Shown here: piece after piece, positions 23,901-34,918 of the stretch
How positions within the stretch are numbered: the first letter of the stretch is position 1
How the letters are laid out: the number at the start of each line of letters is the position of its first letter
Assembly (NCBI GenBank): GCA_033064195.1
Contig: JARBJD010000270.1
Coordinates: 39,769-103,768, forward strand
Length of the DNA: 64,000 nt
Direction of reading: 5' to 3'
Source of the DNA: Blattamonas nauphoetae
Taxonomy: Eukaryota; Preaxostyla; Oxymonadida
Translations under genes and position numbers: made by a program
The notes under the pieces: model-generated
What the model saw: only the letters and a program-made list of their open reading frames with translations
Database searches by the model: none
Told to the model about the DNA's origin: nothing

Positions 23901-24273
23901 GGACGATGTTCGATGGCAGGCACCAGAAGAAGGTGAAGAGAGAGAAGAAAGAAGGGAGTCGAACGAGGGAGAAGTTGGGAAATCGATTGACCGAACGAAA
24001 GCGTCGGTTTTTCGGCTTGGCCTGGTCTTGTGGGAGATTCAGACAGGTCTTGTTCCATTCGCAGAGCAGGATGGAGTGAATGCTCATCGGAACCTGTCGA
24101 TTGGGATTGTTCCTCCGATGGAAGGTGTTGGAGAGAAGATGAAAGAACTGATTGAGGAATGCTTGTCGGTGAACCCAGACGCGCGTCCATCTGTGGACTC
24201 AATCATCTCTCGACTGTCGTCAATGGATGGAAAGGTGTCTGCCCAGAAAGATCTTCACATCGCTATCTCCTGA
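17933..24273 (+). pseudogene. Beta-helix surface protein with pseudokinase C-lobe, multiply disrupted
   Basis: The start at 17933 gives a hydrophobic leader (MCMILVIIVLQVLHP). Beta-helix repeats and Ig-like repeats follow, then a NQFCGDFRRAC module and, from 23335, a kinase-like region. The lesions are an in-frame TGA at 18278-18280, an extra base at the T run 21421-21427, a 609-bp MITE at 21966-22574, and a frame change near 23330 where ectodomain and kinase meet with no membrane helix between. The kinase part keeps WQAPE, SVFRLGLVLWEIQTGLVPF and NPDARPS (subdomains VIII, IX and XI). It lacks the glycine loop and the DFG, and its catalytic loop reads ILTELTSHSVVL in place of the HRD pattern, so it would be inactive. 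The ancestor was probably a receptor-like kinase. Confidence 0.8.
21966..22574. mobile_element. 609-bp MITE, 44-bp TIR, 8-bp TSD
   Basis: The terminal inverted repeats are 44 bp with one mismatch, beginning GGCATG and containing CTGTAGGGGAT twice. CGACAATC flanks both ends (21958-21965, 22575-22582). The interior has no coding capacity. Deleting the element and one flank copy joins the codons ACA ATC to ATT CTG and restores the alignment with the paralog segment at about 15600-15690. The high TIR identity suggests a recent insertion. Confidence 0.92.
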
Positions 24274-24795
24274 CCACACCGTCTCACTCTCGCACATCCA
24301 TCACACCCTCACATCACACACTAACAGTTGAACTCAATCACAGACACTTCATTTCACTCAACACATGCACTTCACAGGATTGAAGATGGAATACCGATCA
24401 TCAGGGAAGAAGTCACTTTTATTTGTTTTGGGTGAGTTCCATTCCCTCCTCTGCATTATCCGACTGATGCTTTTGCGACATCTTCATTTCTCTCTTTCAA
24501 CCATTTCAGTGCTTCTCTTGTGATTCTTGGAAAGATTGGTCTTGTTTTGGTTTCGTGTGAGATGATGTTTTGCCCTTGGCTGTTGTCACTCATCTCACTT
24601 CATCTTCCTCTCACATGTCCCTCCCCCATTTCTCTCGTATCATGATTTTACATCACATGACGATATTCCTCTCGACTTTATTGAGAAGAGTTAATCCTTT
24701 TTCAGACAAGCCTGGATTGAATGAATCATGAGAAAAAATGATCAAACTGTGACATGAAACGTGAATTTAATCCGAATATCGATTCTACATTCTTC
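24274..24795. other. Intergenic, convergent 3' ends
   Basis: About 520 bp between the plus-strand pseudokinase gene and the minus-strand solenoid gene. T/C-rich runs on the plus strand near 24430-24620 are the only feature; no gene or element boundary was found. Confidence 0.5.
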
Positions 24796-26354
24796 TCACA
24801 TTGAGTTGTTCATCCCACTCTCCACAGTCACACTTTCAAGGTAATCCACAATCTCTGATCGCGTTTCTTCGTCCAGTCGCATCAGCCATCCTTCCATCGC
24901 ATCTTCGTGCCCTGCTTCTCGTTGTCTCCAAACTCTCTTCTTCCATCTCTCTTTCTCGTCTCTTTTCATTTTCACATCGTCTTCTCTTATCTTCTTCAGT
25001 CTCGGTTCCAAGCTCCCCTCGTCTGTCTTCTCCACCAACCACCTCACTTCCCACTCCTCTCTTCCTGTTTCCACAATCTCACCATCTTCGAGTAGTTCAC
25101 GTTCGAGAACCAATGTCTGAAAAGAAAGTTTACCGATGATCGTCGGCAGATCATTGTTGCACGAGTCATCTTTGAGAATGAACTCTTCTCGATGAAGAAT
25201 GAACTGTAAATAATCCCTGGCTGGCTTCAACAATCGTTCAAATTGCAACAGTCGGATTCTCTTCAGCTCCTCATTGTCTTCAGTGATGTTGTAACTATAG
25301 ATCAAGTTGAGGAAGGTGGAGATAAGACTCAAATGGAAAGCACCATTTTTGGTTGGAACTGTCATTGGCTTGGATGCATTGATTATTCGCTGAACAAGAT
25401 TCTCTTCCAGCATGTGAGGGATCAAGTGTGGGAGATAGGCTGTGATATTGACAATCATTCGAAGATGGTTACTGTTGGGCGAAGAGTGGCGGCAAGTGCG
25501 CTCCAAAAGGGAGAAGAGCTGCTGAACATTGGATAAGGCGGACTCGATCACGGGGAAGAGTGTTTTGTGAGTTTTAAAGAGACAGGAAGCCAAACAAGAC
25601 CACGACCTGTCGAGAATTTCGATCAACGCAGTAGATCGATCAGCAGAAGGAGAATTCGACTCACATTTCAGCTGCCGAAGCAGATCGAGACAAGTGATGA
25701 TGGAGGATTTGAGAAGAGGAACAAATTCCCAGTTGATCAGAATCTGGAAAAGATGAAAAGAGACAATAACACACATCTTCAAAGGTGATGTCCGAGTTTA
25801 AGAGCAGTGATTCGAGGAGAGAGAATTTTGCACAAAGAATGGCCGAAACTGTGTTTCCAGTGAGAAGCGGTGATTCCCCAGGAAGTGTTGCGGAGTGAGC
25901 AGAGATGGCTGGATGAACAGATGACGATTCTGTGAAGAGGGACTTGATTTGAGAAACATGTGCGAAAAGCGATGAACACAGCCGTCCTGCGAAGGGGACA
26001 AGCTCCGAAGAAGTTTCAGGAGAAGCAGAAGGCACAGTGAGGTTTCGGAGGAAGGAGCGGACGGCCAAATTAGATTTAATCCGGTTTGAGAGCGCTGAGA
26101 GAACATATTTTGCGAGTTGGAGCTGCGGAGAGAAACAGAGCTGGGCAAGAATCGTCAAAGGTGGAATAGATGACTCATGACCCTTAAAATAATCGAGAAA
26201 GGCAAGAAATTGGGTTTGGTGGCGAGCGAGGAAGATGGAAGACGATCGAAAAGTGGAAGTCAAGATCACCAAACAATTTCCGATCTGGAACAAAATGAGG
26301 GAAAGAGGGAAGAAGACAAACTTCAGTGAGCATATTCTCATTCAAATTTGACAT
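24796..26354 (-). CDS. Alpha-helical (solenoid-like) protein, 496 aa, three exons
   Basis: Exons are 26354-26322, 26284-25775 and 25743-24796, with introns of 37 nt (donor GTTTGT) and 31 nt (donor GTGTGT). Together they give 1491 nt in frame. The protein is helix-rich throughout (for example ILINWEFVPLLKSSIITCLDLLRQLK) with a very charged Lys/Arg/Glu C-terminal 90 residues, and it has no signal peptide. It resembles the solenoid protein at 52404-55813 in layout, but I do not recognise a named family. The ATG at 26354 is the first in the exon; an earlier exon cannot be excluded because a possible acceptor (TTTCTCAG) precedes it. Confidence 0.75.
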
Positions 26355-26535
26355 CGTCCAGCTGAGAAAGAACGAGGGAATTGATGATCCACTTATGCGA
26401 TCCAATTCATCTTCTGATGCTCTCCCTAATCAATATGATCAGAAGTAAATGTCTAAATGAACAGGAAAAAATGCCAGACCAACATGAGACAAGAGTTTTG
26501 GAAGTGTAATCTGGAAAATGATGACAACAAGAGAA

Positions 26536-26952
26536 TCACACTGGAACATCACATGGTTTGGCTTTTCCACAATATTGCTCGAGAGGTTTGATGTACTCCA
26601 CATAAGGTATTGTTGAGAGTACCCAATCAGATTCTGTGAAAATTATCAATGGTGTGGAATCAAAACCAGTCCGACACAAACCTGTGACTAGAACGAGGAG
26701 GTCCTTGAGCATCATCGGGCGTATTGCTTGAGATTCGCCACATATCTGGGATAGAATCACTTTAAGATAGTTCTGGAAATAATTGAGTTTGATATCCGAA
26801 GAGAGTGGACAAACAATTTGCTTGACTCTTTCGACGTCAACTGGTGGATGTGAAGAGGTATAAGGGACGATCATGGGGTATTGATGCGATGGATAGTAGG
26901 GGATAAGAGTATAATGTTGATTAAAAGTCTGAAAGAATTGTTGTGGATTCAT
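26536..26952 (-). CDS. Small conserved protein, copy 2 (122 aa)
   Basis: Exons 26952-26682 and 26633-26536 flank a 48-nt intron (donor GTTTGT, acceptor CACAG); the total is 369 nt. The start is ATG AAT CCA. The protein has a Gln/His/Tyr-rich N-terminus and a helical core (SSDIKLNYFQNYLKVILSQICG). It is the intact counterpart of the copy at 10198-10618. It is divergently placed about 200 bp from the giant gene at 27154, so the two may share a promoter region. The function is unknown. Confidence 0.7.
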   Translation of the reverse strand: MNPQQFFQTFNQHYTLIPYYPSHQYPMIVPYTSSHPPVDVERVKQIVCPLSSDIKLNYFQNYLKVILSQICGESQAIRPMMLKDLLVLVTGLCRTGFDSTPLIIFTESDWVLSTIPYVEYIKPLEQYCGKAKPCDVPV

Positions 26953-27153
26953 TTTGATTCGCTTTTGGTTTGATCAACCTTAAGTGTCATTCGAGCCTTT
27001 TGGACTGATTTAGAAGCTTTGATCATTTGCATTCCACGTTTTCCTCTCACCAATCTGGTTCTTTAAATCCAAACTGTGTTTTCACGAGAAGGATCGTTGA
27101 AATGACAAGAATCTCAAGAAAGGGTGTGATCTTTCTTGATTCATCGGCTTCAA

Positions 27154-30100
27154 ATGTCTCATCTCGTTATTTGTGCTGCATTCACAATATTTACGCAATC
27201 TCTCGTCTCTCATAACTCATCCGCTCCACTTAAATTCTCACTTGTCCTGAACGAACACCTTCAACGTTTGTCAGTAAATGCCCCCATTCACTCTCCCATC
27301 CGAGTACCATCAGGGAAGTACCATGCACGTGAGCACATGATGAAATCAACAACAATTCAGATTGAAGGGAGTTGGAGTACCCTTCTCCATTCGTCGGAAG
27401 TCGAACAAGCTCAGAACAGTCAAAACAAGGCAGAAATGCCCAAACAAAGGCACACCACGAACGAACGGTCATCAATACTGGTGGTGGAGAACAGCACCGT
27501 TTCGATATTGTCAATGAGGATGGATGTCCGAAACAGCGACTCGATTGTGTGCCGAATATCGTCGTCAACGCTGGAAATGTCAAGATGCACGATTCTCTCG
27601 GGGAGTCTGTGCTCACCATTAGCCGTTGGGCCACAATCAGGAGATTCGAGAACGTGGATATTGTTTTCGAGCTGTTCTCACAAATCGTGTCTTCAGAATG
27701 TGGTATTCCCTCTGGCTGAACTTGAATCTCGGACCACTCGTCACGCTCCTGATTTGCTGTCGAATGCCGAAGATCAAACAGGACTCGATGCGATTGGTGA
27801 AGTTTCTGTGACGAGTTCGTCATTCTCGCTGTTCGATTCTTCCCTTGCTCTTGGAACAGGCCCTCTGTTCAATTTTGGAAGTCTTTATGGACACGAAAGC
27901 AATTCCATGATGCTTCTTGTTGCAACATCTCTCGTCCACTCTCGTCTTCGGAACATTTCAAGTTCGCCCTCCCCTCGCCCGTCACGTTTCGGCTGGACGG
28001 ATGACCGACAAACAATGATCGGAGTGGAAGTTGTGGGATGCACGAACCACCTCTACGGGACAGTGTGCACCGACATGAACGATGGAGGAAGTGTTCTTTG
28101 TCAGAACTCGTCGTTCTCTCGCTGCTCAACCTCCCTCGAACCATCCTCCACGCACCCAACCTACACTCTCCTCCACCGCACAGGCGAGGAGCAAAGGTTC
28201 GTCTTCGACTCGAAAACTATCTCGTCAGCCATCACCTTCACTCGCTGTACGTTCCACACGATGTCCACAGAAGAGGATGGAGGAGCGCTTGAGTTTTGGT
28301 TTCACCGGCCGTCAGTGTCCATCTTCGAATGCTCCTTTGTGAAGACCAGAAGTTCATCGCATGGAGGTGCGGTTCGTTTCAGACCAAACTCAGAGACAGC
28401 ATCACTGGTGCTCCAATCGTCGACGTTTTATCATTGTTACGCGGGCAGTCGTGGCGGTTCGTTGTCACTCACATCAACAGGTGACTGCACAGTGTCTGAC
28501 TGTCACTTTATCGGAACGGAAGAGGAATTGAGCTACGGAGGAATCATTCATCTCACCTCACCCAACGGCCTGATTCGCCTCAGCCACTGTCTCCTCGAGA
28601 ACGGAATCGCGTCGTATGGAGGAGGACTACAGCTCAGCCTCATCTACAAAAATGCTGATATCGAAATCTCTTTTTGTTCTTTTTGTCGATGTCAGGCTAC
28701 CTATGGTGGAGGCATTAAATTCTCGGATGACTTGGGACGTGTTTCTATAAAAGACTCACTGTTCGATAAATGTTCTGCATCATCAGGAGGAGGAATTGAC
28801 ATCAGTGAAAAAGCATCATTTCTGATGGACAGAGTGAAATTCAGGGCATGCACAGCCTCAAGTTATGGGAAGGATGTGCGCATCGATGATCTCACGATGG
28901 CGGAAGTGGAAGATGGGAACATGATCACGAACTGTATCTCGACGTCTGGTGCCGACAATGTGTATTTCGTTGATGAGAAGATTTATGACAGCTCTCTCAT
29001 ACCCCAAATTTCCTCGATTGATCTGTCATCGATCACTCTGTCTGCATCGCTGGATGGGGATGATGTGGGAGGAACACTGACAGTGACGACGAGTGAGAAT
29101 GTGGAGGGAAGGATGCTGGTTGTGGTGGACAACAGTCTGAGTGATTATGAAAAGCCGAACGTGGACTCTCCTCCTCCCATCGCTCGCCTGTTCGTGTTCG
29201 ACTTCACGACTCCATCAACGACGAGTTCACAATCGATCAAGTTCAACGAATGGAACACTCTGCAATACGAATCGAACTACTCCATCTCATCTGCATTCCT
29301 TCACAATACTGACATCTCCGCCTCCTCCTCTCTCATCCAAACACCGAACCCTCCTCGAATTGTGAAAGTACTGACAGACTGGTCGGAATCTGAGCCTGAA
29401 CGGATCTCGTTCCAACTGAAAGGCCGAACTCTCTCCTCTGGGAACTACAAGGTCAAATTGAAGGATGTATCAGATCTTTTGATTTCCGTTCCATTCACAG
29501 GCCAACCAACATCACCCACAGAATCGCGAAACATGCACTCATCGATCGTTGGGGTCTTGTTGGTTGGTGAAGCGAGCAAGCTTAAATCCGACATGACATA
29601 TGAAATCGAATCAGTTCAGAAAGAAGGTGACGTGTCTCCACTCGTTCTCGATCCTCCTCGCCTCTCCTTCACCACCCCAATTGTCCGCGCTGTCCTCGAC
29701 ATCTCTTCCACGCTTGCCTCAAACTTTACTCATTTTGTTGTGACATTCACAGGGCAAGATCTTCCGTGGTCAGGAACATACACAACACTTCTGTCAACAT
29801 CGGCTTCATTTGCTGTGTCCTTTGTTCGTCGAGTTGGGACATCAGAACCAATTGAAGGGAATGCAACGAACGGTCTTCTCTTCGACACCACTTACATGCT
29901 CTCGTCTCTCTCGTCTGATGATGACCAGATTCTTCTGAACAAGACTACCTTCTCCACACCTCCTGGACCGACACTCTCAGATATTGTGTGCTCACCTGAT
30001 TCTCTGGATCTGTCGTTTGTTACTCTGACATTGTCAGGCGCGCGAATGCCCTCATCATCTGAGTACAAACTCATCGTTGTTGAAACTGGAGGATCACCAC

Positions 30101-32103
30101 AACTGACACTGGACATATCGTTCACATCGTCGACAGACGGAAGTGGAAGAGTTGAAGTGTACAAGAAAGAGAACACTCTGAAATATAGCCAATCGTATTC
30201 TGTTGTGTCTCTGTCTCTTGGGTCCTTGTTGATCTCCATCCCCAATCTCGTCAAGTTCGACACTCCGACAGCCCCCACTCGAATTGAAGAAGCAACTGCG
30301 AAACTGAACGACGATCGAACGAAAGTGACGATTGAACTGAGCGGGACGTCACTCGTCGACGGAGATTGGACGATCACAATCCCAACCACTCCTCCGCAGC
30401 TGGTTGCTGGCGAGCTCGACGAAAACGGAAAGATTGTGTGTTTTGTGGATGTTGATGAAAGCGACAGCACAAAACTGAAGTTTGGATTGAGATACAAGCT
30501 GAAAACGGTGAAACTGAATGGAAATGAAGTTATTGTGAACGATGACGTCATCTTCACTGTTCCACGAGACTCGTTTGTTTCGTCGGCGTCGTTCTCGTTT
30601 GTGGATGTGGAGCACACTCGCTGCCAAATCTCGTTCGAAGGGGCTCGTCTTCCTTCGTCGGACGAATACACAGTGCGTCTGAATCCGTCGTTCTCGTTTG
30701 AGATGTCGTTCACGTCATCTTCAGAAGGGAAGTCGGCGACACTGTCAATCGGGACGCCGAACAATCTGGAATACTCGTCGACATACCGAATCGAGTCGAT
30801 CACGAAAACGAGCGATCCAAACGAACAGATCCGATTCAACACTTCGATTGAGATTGTGACAGGACCGAAACCAACATGGACTTCAATCACAGTGAACGCA
30901 GATGGGAGTGCCGAAACTGGAGAATGTGGGTCAGCTGAAGATCCGTGTGGATCGGTGGTTGTTGGATGGAGAACAGGACAGCGAAAGGTGGGAGACGACG
31001 GAGTTCGTATTTCGATCAAGAAAGAAGTTCATTTTGGGGAGAGAATGTGGGTTGGGTCCGAACGACTGTTGATCCAATCGGCGAGTGGGAATCGCTCTCG
31101 TCTGATTTGTGAAAGCTCAGTGTTCGGTGAAAGGGAAGGAAAGGAAGGACGAGATGAAAGAATGGGGATTGTGACGATTGGGGGAGGATTGGTGGGACTT
31201 TGTGATTTGGTTCTTTCTTTGGCTTCAACCTCAAGCGGAGAGGTTGTTGGCGCTTTCGTTGTGTTTGGGAAGGGTCGTTTTGTGGTTTCGTCAGTTGAGA
31301 TTGTGTCGTCGTCGTTGTCAGCTGGAGGAAGTGGGGTGGTGGGGATGGGAGTTGGGTGGGTGTCTGGGGGCGAGATGGAAGTGAAAAGCGTTTTGATGCG
31401 AAATGTTGTTCTCAGCTTGCCTCTGTTTGGAGGAGTCGACCAACACGATGGACTTGACTTCTCTGTTTGTGAACTTCGAGTTGAGAACACGACGATATCC
31501 GACGCTCTGATCCACTTCTCGTCTCTCTCGCCCTCTTCCTCGTTCTCGCTCTCCAACTCTTCGTTCATGACGACAGTTCGCACGATTACCTCAGCTCCAT
31601 CGTCCTCTTCACCAACCAATCTCAGTTTGATCTCAGTGTCGACTAGCCAAGAATTGCTTTCAGTTGTGGATTGTGTGTTTGAGAAGAGTGGAACATGCCT
31701 CTCTTCGTCGCCCTCGACATTGACTGGAAACGCGCTGCACATCACTCTCTGCTCGCCATCTCGTTGTTCGTCGACGATTGTGATCTCTCGTTGTCTGTTT
31801 GTTGATTGTCTGAGTGTGTTGTCTGGATGTCGAACGCTTCAGATCTCAACAGGAGCCCACTCGGCCAAAATTGTGCTCTCTAACAATTGGTTTGAAAACC
31901 TTGCCTCTGGGTCGTCGTGGCCGTCTCGGAAGGGTGGGATTGCAGTTGTTGACTGGACTCGCTCTGGTTCAGTCTCAGCATCGTCATCGTCGCCGTCTGC
32001 TCCAGTTGGCATCTTCGTTTATTTTGGAACTCACCGTCCCACAATCATCCGTCGTCGTTGTATTCTTTGCAGCAGCCGCTTGGTTGTGCAGAAATCAGAA
32101 TGA
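27154..32103 (+). CDS. Giant secreted beta-helix/Ig-like surface protein, copy 2, intact
   Basis: A single open frame of 1649 codons starts at the ATG at 27154 with a signal peptide (MSHLVICAAFTIFTQSLVS). Residues of about 80-620 are beta-helix repeats with regular GGG turns and CSF/CTF strands (pectin-lyase-like fold). About 620-1250 are tandem beta-sandwich repeats of 90-100 aa with conserved TY.I..S and FTTP motifs. From about 1255 comes a Cys-rich module (GECGSAEDPCGSVVVGWR) with a second helix-like region. The protein ends ...LVVQKSE, with no membrane anchor. It is predicted to be secreted or surface-bound. It is near-identical to copy 1 over many stretches, but it lacks the extra FCGDNGDKC module and keeps the frame that copy 1 lost. 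Confidence 0.85.
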   Translation: MSHLVICAAFTIFTQSLVSHNSSAPLKFSLVLNEHLQRLSVNAPIHSPIRVPSGKYHAREHMMKSTTIQIEGSWSTLLHSSEVEQAQNSQNKAEMPKQRHTTNERSSILVVENSTVSILSMRMDVRNSDSIVCRISSSTLEMSRCTILSGSLCSPLAVGPQSGDSRTWILFSSCSHKSCLQNVVFPLAELESRTTRHAPDLLSNAEDQTGLDAIGEVSVTSSSFSLFDSSLALGTGPLFNFGSLYGHESNSMMLLVATSLVHSRLRNISSSPSPRPSRFGWTDDRQTMIGVEVVGCTNHLYGTVCTDMNDGGSVLCQNSSFSRCSTSLEPSSTHPTYTLLHRTGEEQRFVFDSKTISSAITFTRCTFHTMSTEEDGGALEFWFHRPSVSIFECSFVKTRSSSHGGAVRFRPNSETASLVLQSSTFYHCYAGSRGGSLSLTSTGDCTVSDCHFIGTEEELSYGGIIHLTSPNGLIRLSHCLLENGIASYGGGLQLSLIYKNADIEISFCSFCRCQATYGGGIKFSDDLGRVSIKDSLFDKCSASSGGGIDISEKASFLMDRVKFRACTASSYGKDVRIDDLTMAEVEDGNMITNCISTSGADNVYFVDEKIYDSSLIPQISSIDLSSITLSASLDGDDVGGTLTVTTSENVEGRMLVVVDNSLSDYEKPNVDSPPPIARLFVFDFTTPSTTSSQSIKFNEWNTLQYESNYSISSAFLHNTDISASSSLIQTPNPPRIVKVLTDWSESEPERISFQLKGRTLSSGNYKVKLKDVSDLLISVPFTGQPTSPTESRNMHSSIVGVLLVGEASKLKSDMTYEIESVQKEGDVSPLVLDPPRLSFTTPIVRAVLDISSTLASNFTHFVVTFTGQDLPWSGTYTTLLSTSASFAVSFVRRVGTSEPIEGNATNGLLFDTTYMLSSLSSDDDQILLNKTTFSTPPGPTLSDIVCSPDSLDLSFVTLTLSGARMPSSSEYKLIVVETGGSPQLTLDISFTSSTDGSGRVEVYKKENTLKYSQSYSVVSLSLGSLLISIPNLVKFDTPTAPTRIEEATAKLNDDRTKVTIELSGTSLVDGDWTITIPTTPPQLVAGELDENGKIVCFVDVDESDSTKLKFGLRYKLKTVKLNGNEVIVNDDVIFTVPRDSFVSSASFSFVDVEHTRCQISFEGARLPSSDEYTVRLNPSFSFEMSFTSSSEGKSATLSIGTPNNLEYSSTYRIESITKTSDPNEQIRFNTSIEIVTGPKPTWTSITVNADGSAETGECGSAEDPCGSVVVGWRTGQRKVGDDGVRISIKKEVHFGERMWVGSERLLIQSASGNRSRLICESSVFGEREGKEGRDERMGIVTIGGGLVGLCDLVLSLASTSSGEVVGAFVVFGKGRFVVSSVEIVSSSLSAGGSGVVGMGVGWVSGGEMEVKSVLMRNVVLSLPLFGGVDQHDGLDFSVCELRVENTTISDALIHFSSLSPSSSFSLSNSSFMTTVRTITSAPSSSSPTNLSLISVSTSQELLSVVDCVFEKSGTCLSSSPSTLTGNALHITLCSPSRCSSTIVISRCLFVDCLSVLSGCRTLQISTGAHSAKIVLSNNWFENLASGSSWPSRKGGIAVVDWTRSGSVSASSSSPSAPVGIFVYFGTHRPTIIRRRCILCSSRLVVQKSE

Positions 32104-32425
32104 ATTCGCTATTCAAATCGAGCTGTCAATTCTTTTCCTTGTTCTTCTTTCTCTCTTACTTTCTTTCGTCTGGTCACCTTTTATTTGATGACTATTTATT
32201 CGCACCGACCGTGCTGGTCTGTACAGAATTCTTTTACTTCTCGTTCTCTGATTAAGTGACACTGTTTTTACAAATAGAACACATTCAATCAATGGTTGAA
32301 ACGATTCATGGGTGAAAATGAAAATGTTGCGTTGAAAAACAAGAAAGATGAAAGTGAAAAGCGGGACGTTGCGCTTCAACAGTTCTCGAACCCATAACGA
32401 GCACTTTGTATCTGATACAATCCGA
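32104..32425. other. Intergenic spacer
   Basis: About 320 bp between the giant gene and the next plus-strand gene. Unlike the other copies of the C-terminal module, no Derlin sequence follows here. No other feature seen. Confidence 0.5.
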
Positions 32426-33503
32426 ATGACCGCGATTGACACGAAAATAGAGATCTCCTCAAGTGAAGCACCATCTGGTTTGTCTTATTCTCTGCTTGCC
32501 ATTCTCAACAGACTGTTCTGCTTTCCTAAATTGGGATGAAGATTCCAGTGAAACTGTGAGCGAACAAGCAGTTTTATTTCGGTCTCTCGTTGCCACTATA
32601 CCGTTGCAGCCTGCACTTGATGTCTCTCTGGAAGCTAAGGCTGTGAAATTTCTGGAATCTGTGGATCGTGATGATGAAGAATCAGTGGATGCTCTTCTCA
32701 GCAGCCTTGCATCGAACTCTGATGAATCTTTGACAGGAATCATCCAGTCCATTGTGGTGCTCCTTTCTTCTGCTAGTCGGGCCATCACCACAGCCACCAT
32801 GAAGATGCTGAAAACTCTAGTCGAAAAATGTTATGCAAAAACCAATCTTACCCTCGCTGAAGCTGATCTGATCCCTCAACTCATCAACACTCTCAATCCC
32901 TTGTCTCTCTCTTTGTCAAATTTTGAGGACATCCACACCTGTCTCATTTCTCTGATCGTCAATTCTTGCTGGTTCACATGTCTGGATGGTCTCACACGAC
33001 TCGAAATTTCAGATGACTATGAACAACAAGCTGTTCACGAGACAGTTTTTACGCAAGTTCTCACACCGTCGGAGAAGTATATTCGCCTTTTGTGCGTGAA
33101 CCGCTTTTCGATCATCTCTGAGGACTTGGCGGATGAATTCATGGCTCTTCTGTCAACTCTCGTCCACAGATCTCCTTACTATCAGCCGACAATGGACTTT
33201 GTTTTGGGTTTGCCTGTCGTTCTAACGATACCCAGTTATCTCACATTCTTCGAAATTGATTCCTCAATTTGGTATTTTCTGGATTTTCTGGTGACTGCCC
33301 AACGGGAGTGGAACGAAAAAGGGTCGAAAACTCGGCAGATGCAGAACAAAATGCTTCAAATGTTGAGAATGGAGGGCATCGACGATGTGATTGAGGAGAA
33401 GCTGCTAAGCGACCAAGACACCGCTTCAGGCGAATTAATTGTTGAAGAATCGATCGACCTGAGCAACCTGCACGGCATGAACTTGTCGGAACCGGATTTA
33501 TAA
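32426..33503 (+). CDS. Helical repeat-family protein, 347 aa, two exons
   Basis: The first exon 32426-32477 (MTAIDTKIEISSSEAPS) joins the second exon 32512-33503 through a 34-nt intron (donor GTTTGT, acceptor ACAG), phase 1, to read DCSAFLNWDEDSSETV. Without this intron the second frame has no ATG. The protein is all-helical with leucine-rich segments (SLLASNSDESLTGIIQSIVV type) and no signal peptide. It is the intact relative of the element-split gene at 1449-6697, with similar length (347 and 355 aa). The cellular role is unknown; alpha-solenoid scaffolding is inference. Confidence 0.85.
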
Positions 33504-34918
33504 CCTAAACGAACTAGCGAACATTTCGAACTGTTTCTGACTTCTTTTGGACCACAAACACTGTTTGTGTGCGATCATCCTCGGCTCTGGCATCGCCTCA
33601 TCATGTGCCAGAACGAATTTACTTCTCCCCCAGTCTCCCTCGCTCGTCACCGCACTCTCCCACTCCTCCCAAATCAAACACGTCCATCCTCGCCATTCCT
33701 CGCTGTTTGTGACGACCTCATTGTTTCCTGATTGCTCAACAAAATCGTCCTCTCTACTTGATTCGTTCCGATCATGAAATGGGATTTCAGAACACTCCCA
33801 CGTTGACGATAGTCTTGGACGATTTGGGAAGACGGAAGAACCAAAATGCTTCTTCATGCTCACCAGCCACTCCCTCCTCGCTCTCCCACTCGAACAGAGA
33901 TGCAGAACCAGTCTTTGTGACAACTTTTGTGCATCACCCGTGTCCCATCCAGTTTTGTGGACTCTCTCCCCTTTTGTGTTGTACGCTTTGTCTCTTCGAT
34001 CAACTTGTGTGTTGTTTGGAAAGAACACGACACGATCGTTGCCCACGTCGTACAACCAGCCGACCCTTTCATCCACACTTCGTCAGCCAACCACACTCGA
34101 AAAGCGATGAAGAGAGAAGGAAAGCAGCTCGACAACGAAATTCATCCCAACGACGTCTCCCCCAACGAAGACATTCAGAGAGTCGGCCGGAAGCGGAAGA
34201 ACATCACTCCGATGACGTGGAGAAGAAAGCAGACTGTTCCATTGCCAATCAACACTTCACAATTCACTCGATCGAGGACAGTGTGCTCGCATCACCCTGC
34301 CATCCTTTCTGCACATAAGTTGTGGTTGAGAGTTGATGCGGAGCGAAGAGCACCATCAACTGTTCACGATCTCCCCGGAGCGTGTAGTCATGCGGAGAAC
34401 GGATGGAAAACCGGACACGGACGATTCCAATCGCATTCTGAAGTATTTGTCGTCTGTGTTGATTCCAGAACGATCACTCCTGGATCACAGGAACCCCATC
34501 CAGCAACAGTTCAAACGCGCTCTCAACAAAACACTCCCACACTCGCCTGAACAATGATACACATTTCATTCTTGTCACTGCAACTTGTCTCCCATCCACT
34601 CTGCCTCGTGCAGTGAAGCGATGGAAGAGAGACGAATCGACAAAGCGACAAACGGGACGATATCTCGTCCACTCTGCCGCTCCTGGCAAGTGTGTCCCTC
34701 GCTTTGCTCTCGCCCTCCCAGACACGCCACACACCCATCGAATCAATCTGAGAAAGGAACATGCCAGCCCTTCGCCAATCGCCGTCTTCTCGAAGCGATG
34801 TTCGCTCTCTCTGACCATCGTCTCGTTCTGGTCTCGCCAATCTCGACTCCACGCAGCATTAATTTGAATCAAACGAGGACACGTGAAAACTTGAACGAAA
34901 CCATGATCTTCAATTTGC
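33504..34918. other. Unresolved interval with overlapping frames, possible decayed gene
   Basis: Open stretches occur in all plus frames and also on the minus strand (33498-34076), but none is convincing. On the plus strand 34333-34557 reads a plausible protein C-terminus (ILKYLSSVLIPERSLLDHRN), and 33547-34110 reads Ser/Pro-rich sequence broken by one TGA. This pattern suits a decayed or heavily spliced plus-strand gene. I cannot assign exons. The interval ends sharply at 34919, where sequence homologous to the surface-protein C-terminus begins. Confidence 0.35.

Noticed and set aside
23335-24273. Active protein kinase
   Set aside because: No glycine loop, HRD or DFG; only C-lobe landmarks remain.
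33498-34076. Minus-strand gene overlapping the unresolved interval
   Set aside because: The frame is open but has no recognisable motif, no paralog in the window, and the opposite strand shows equally good coding-like stretches.
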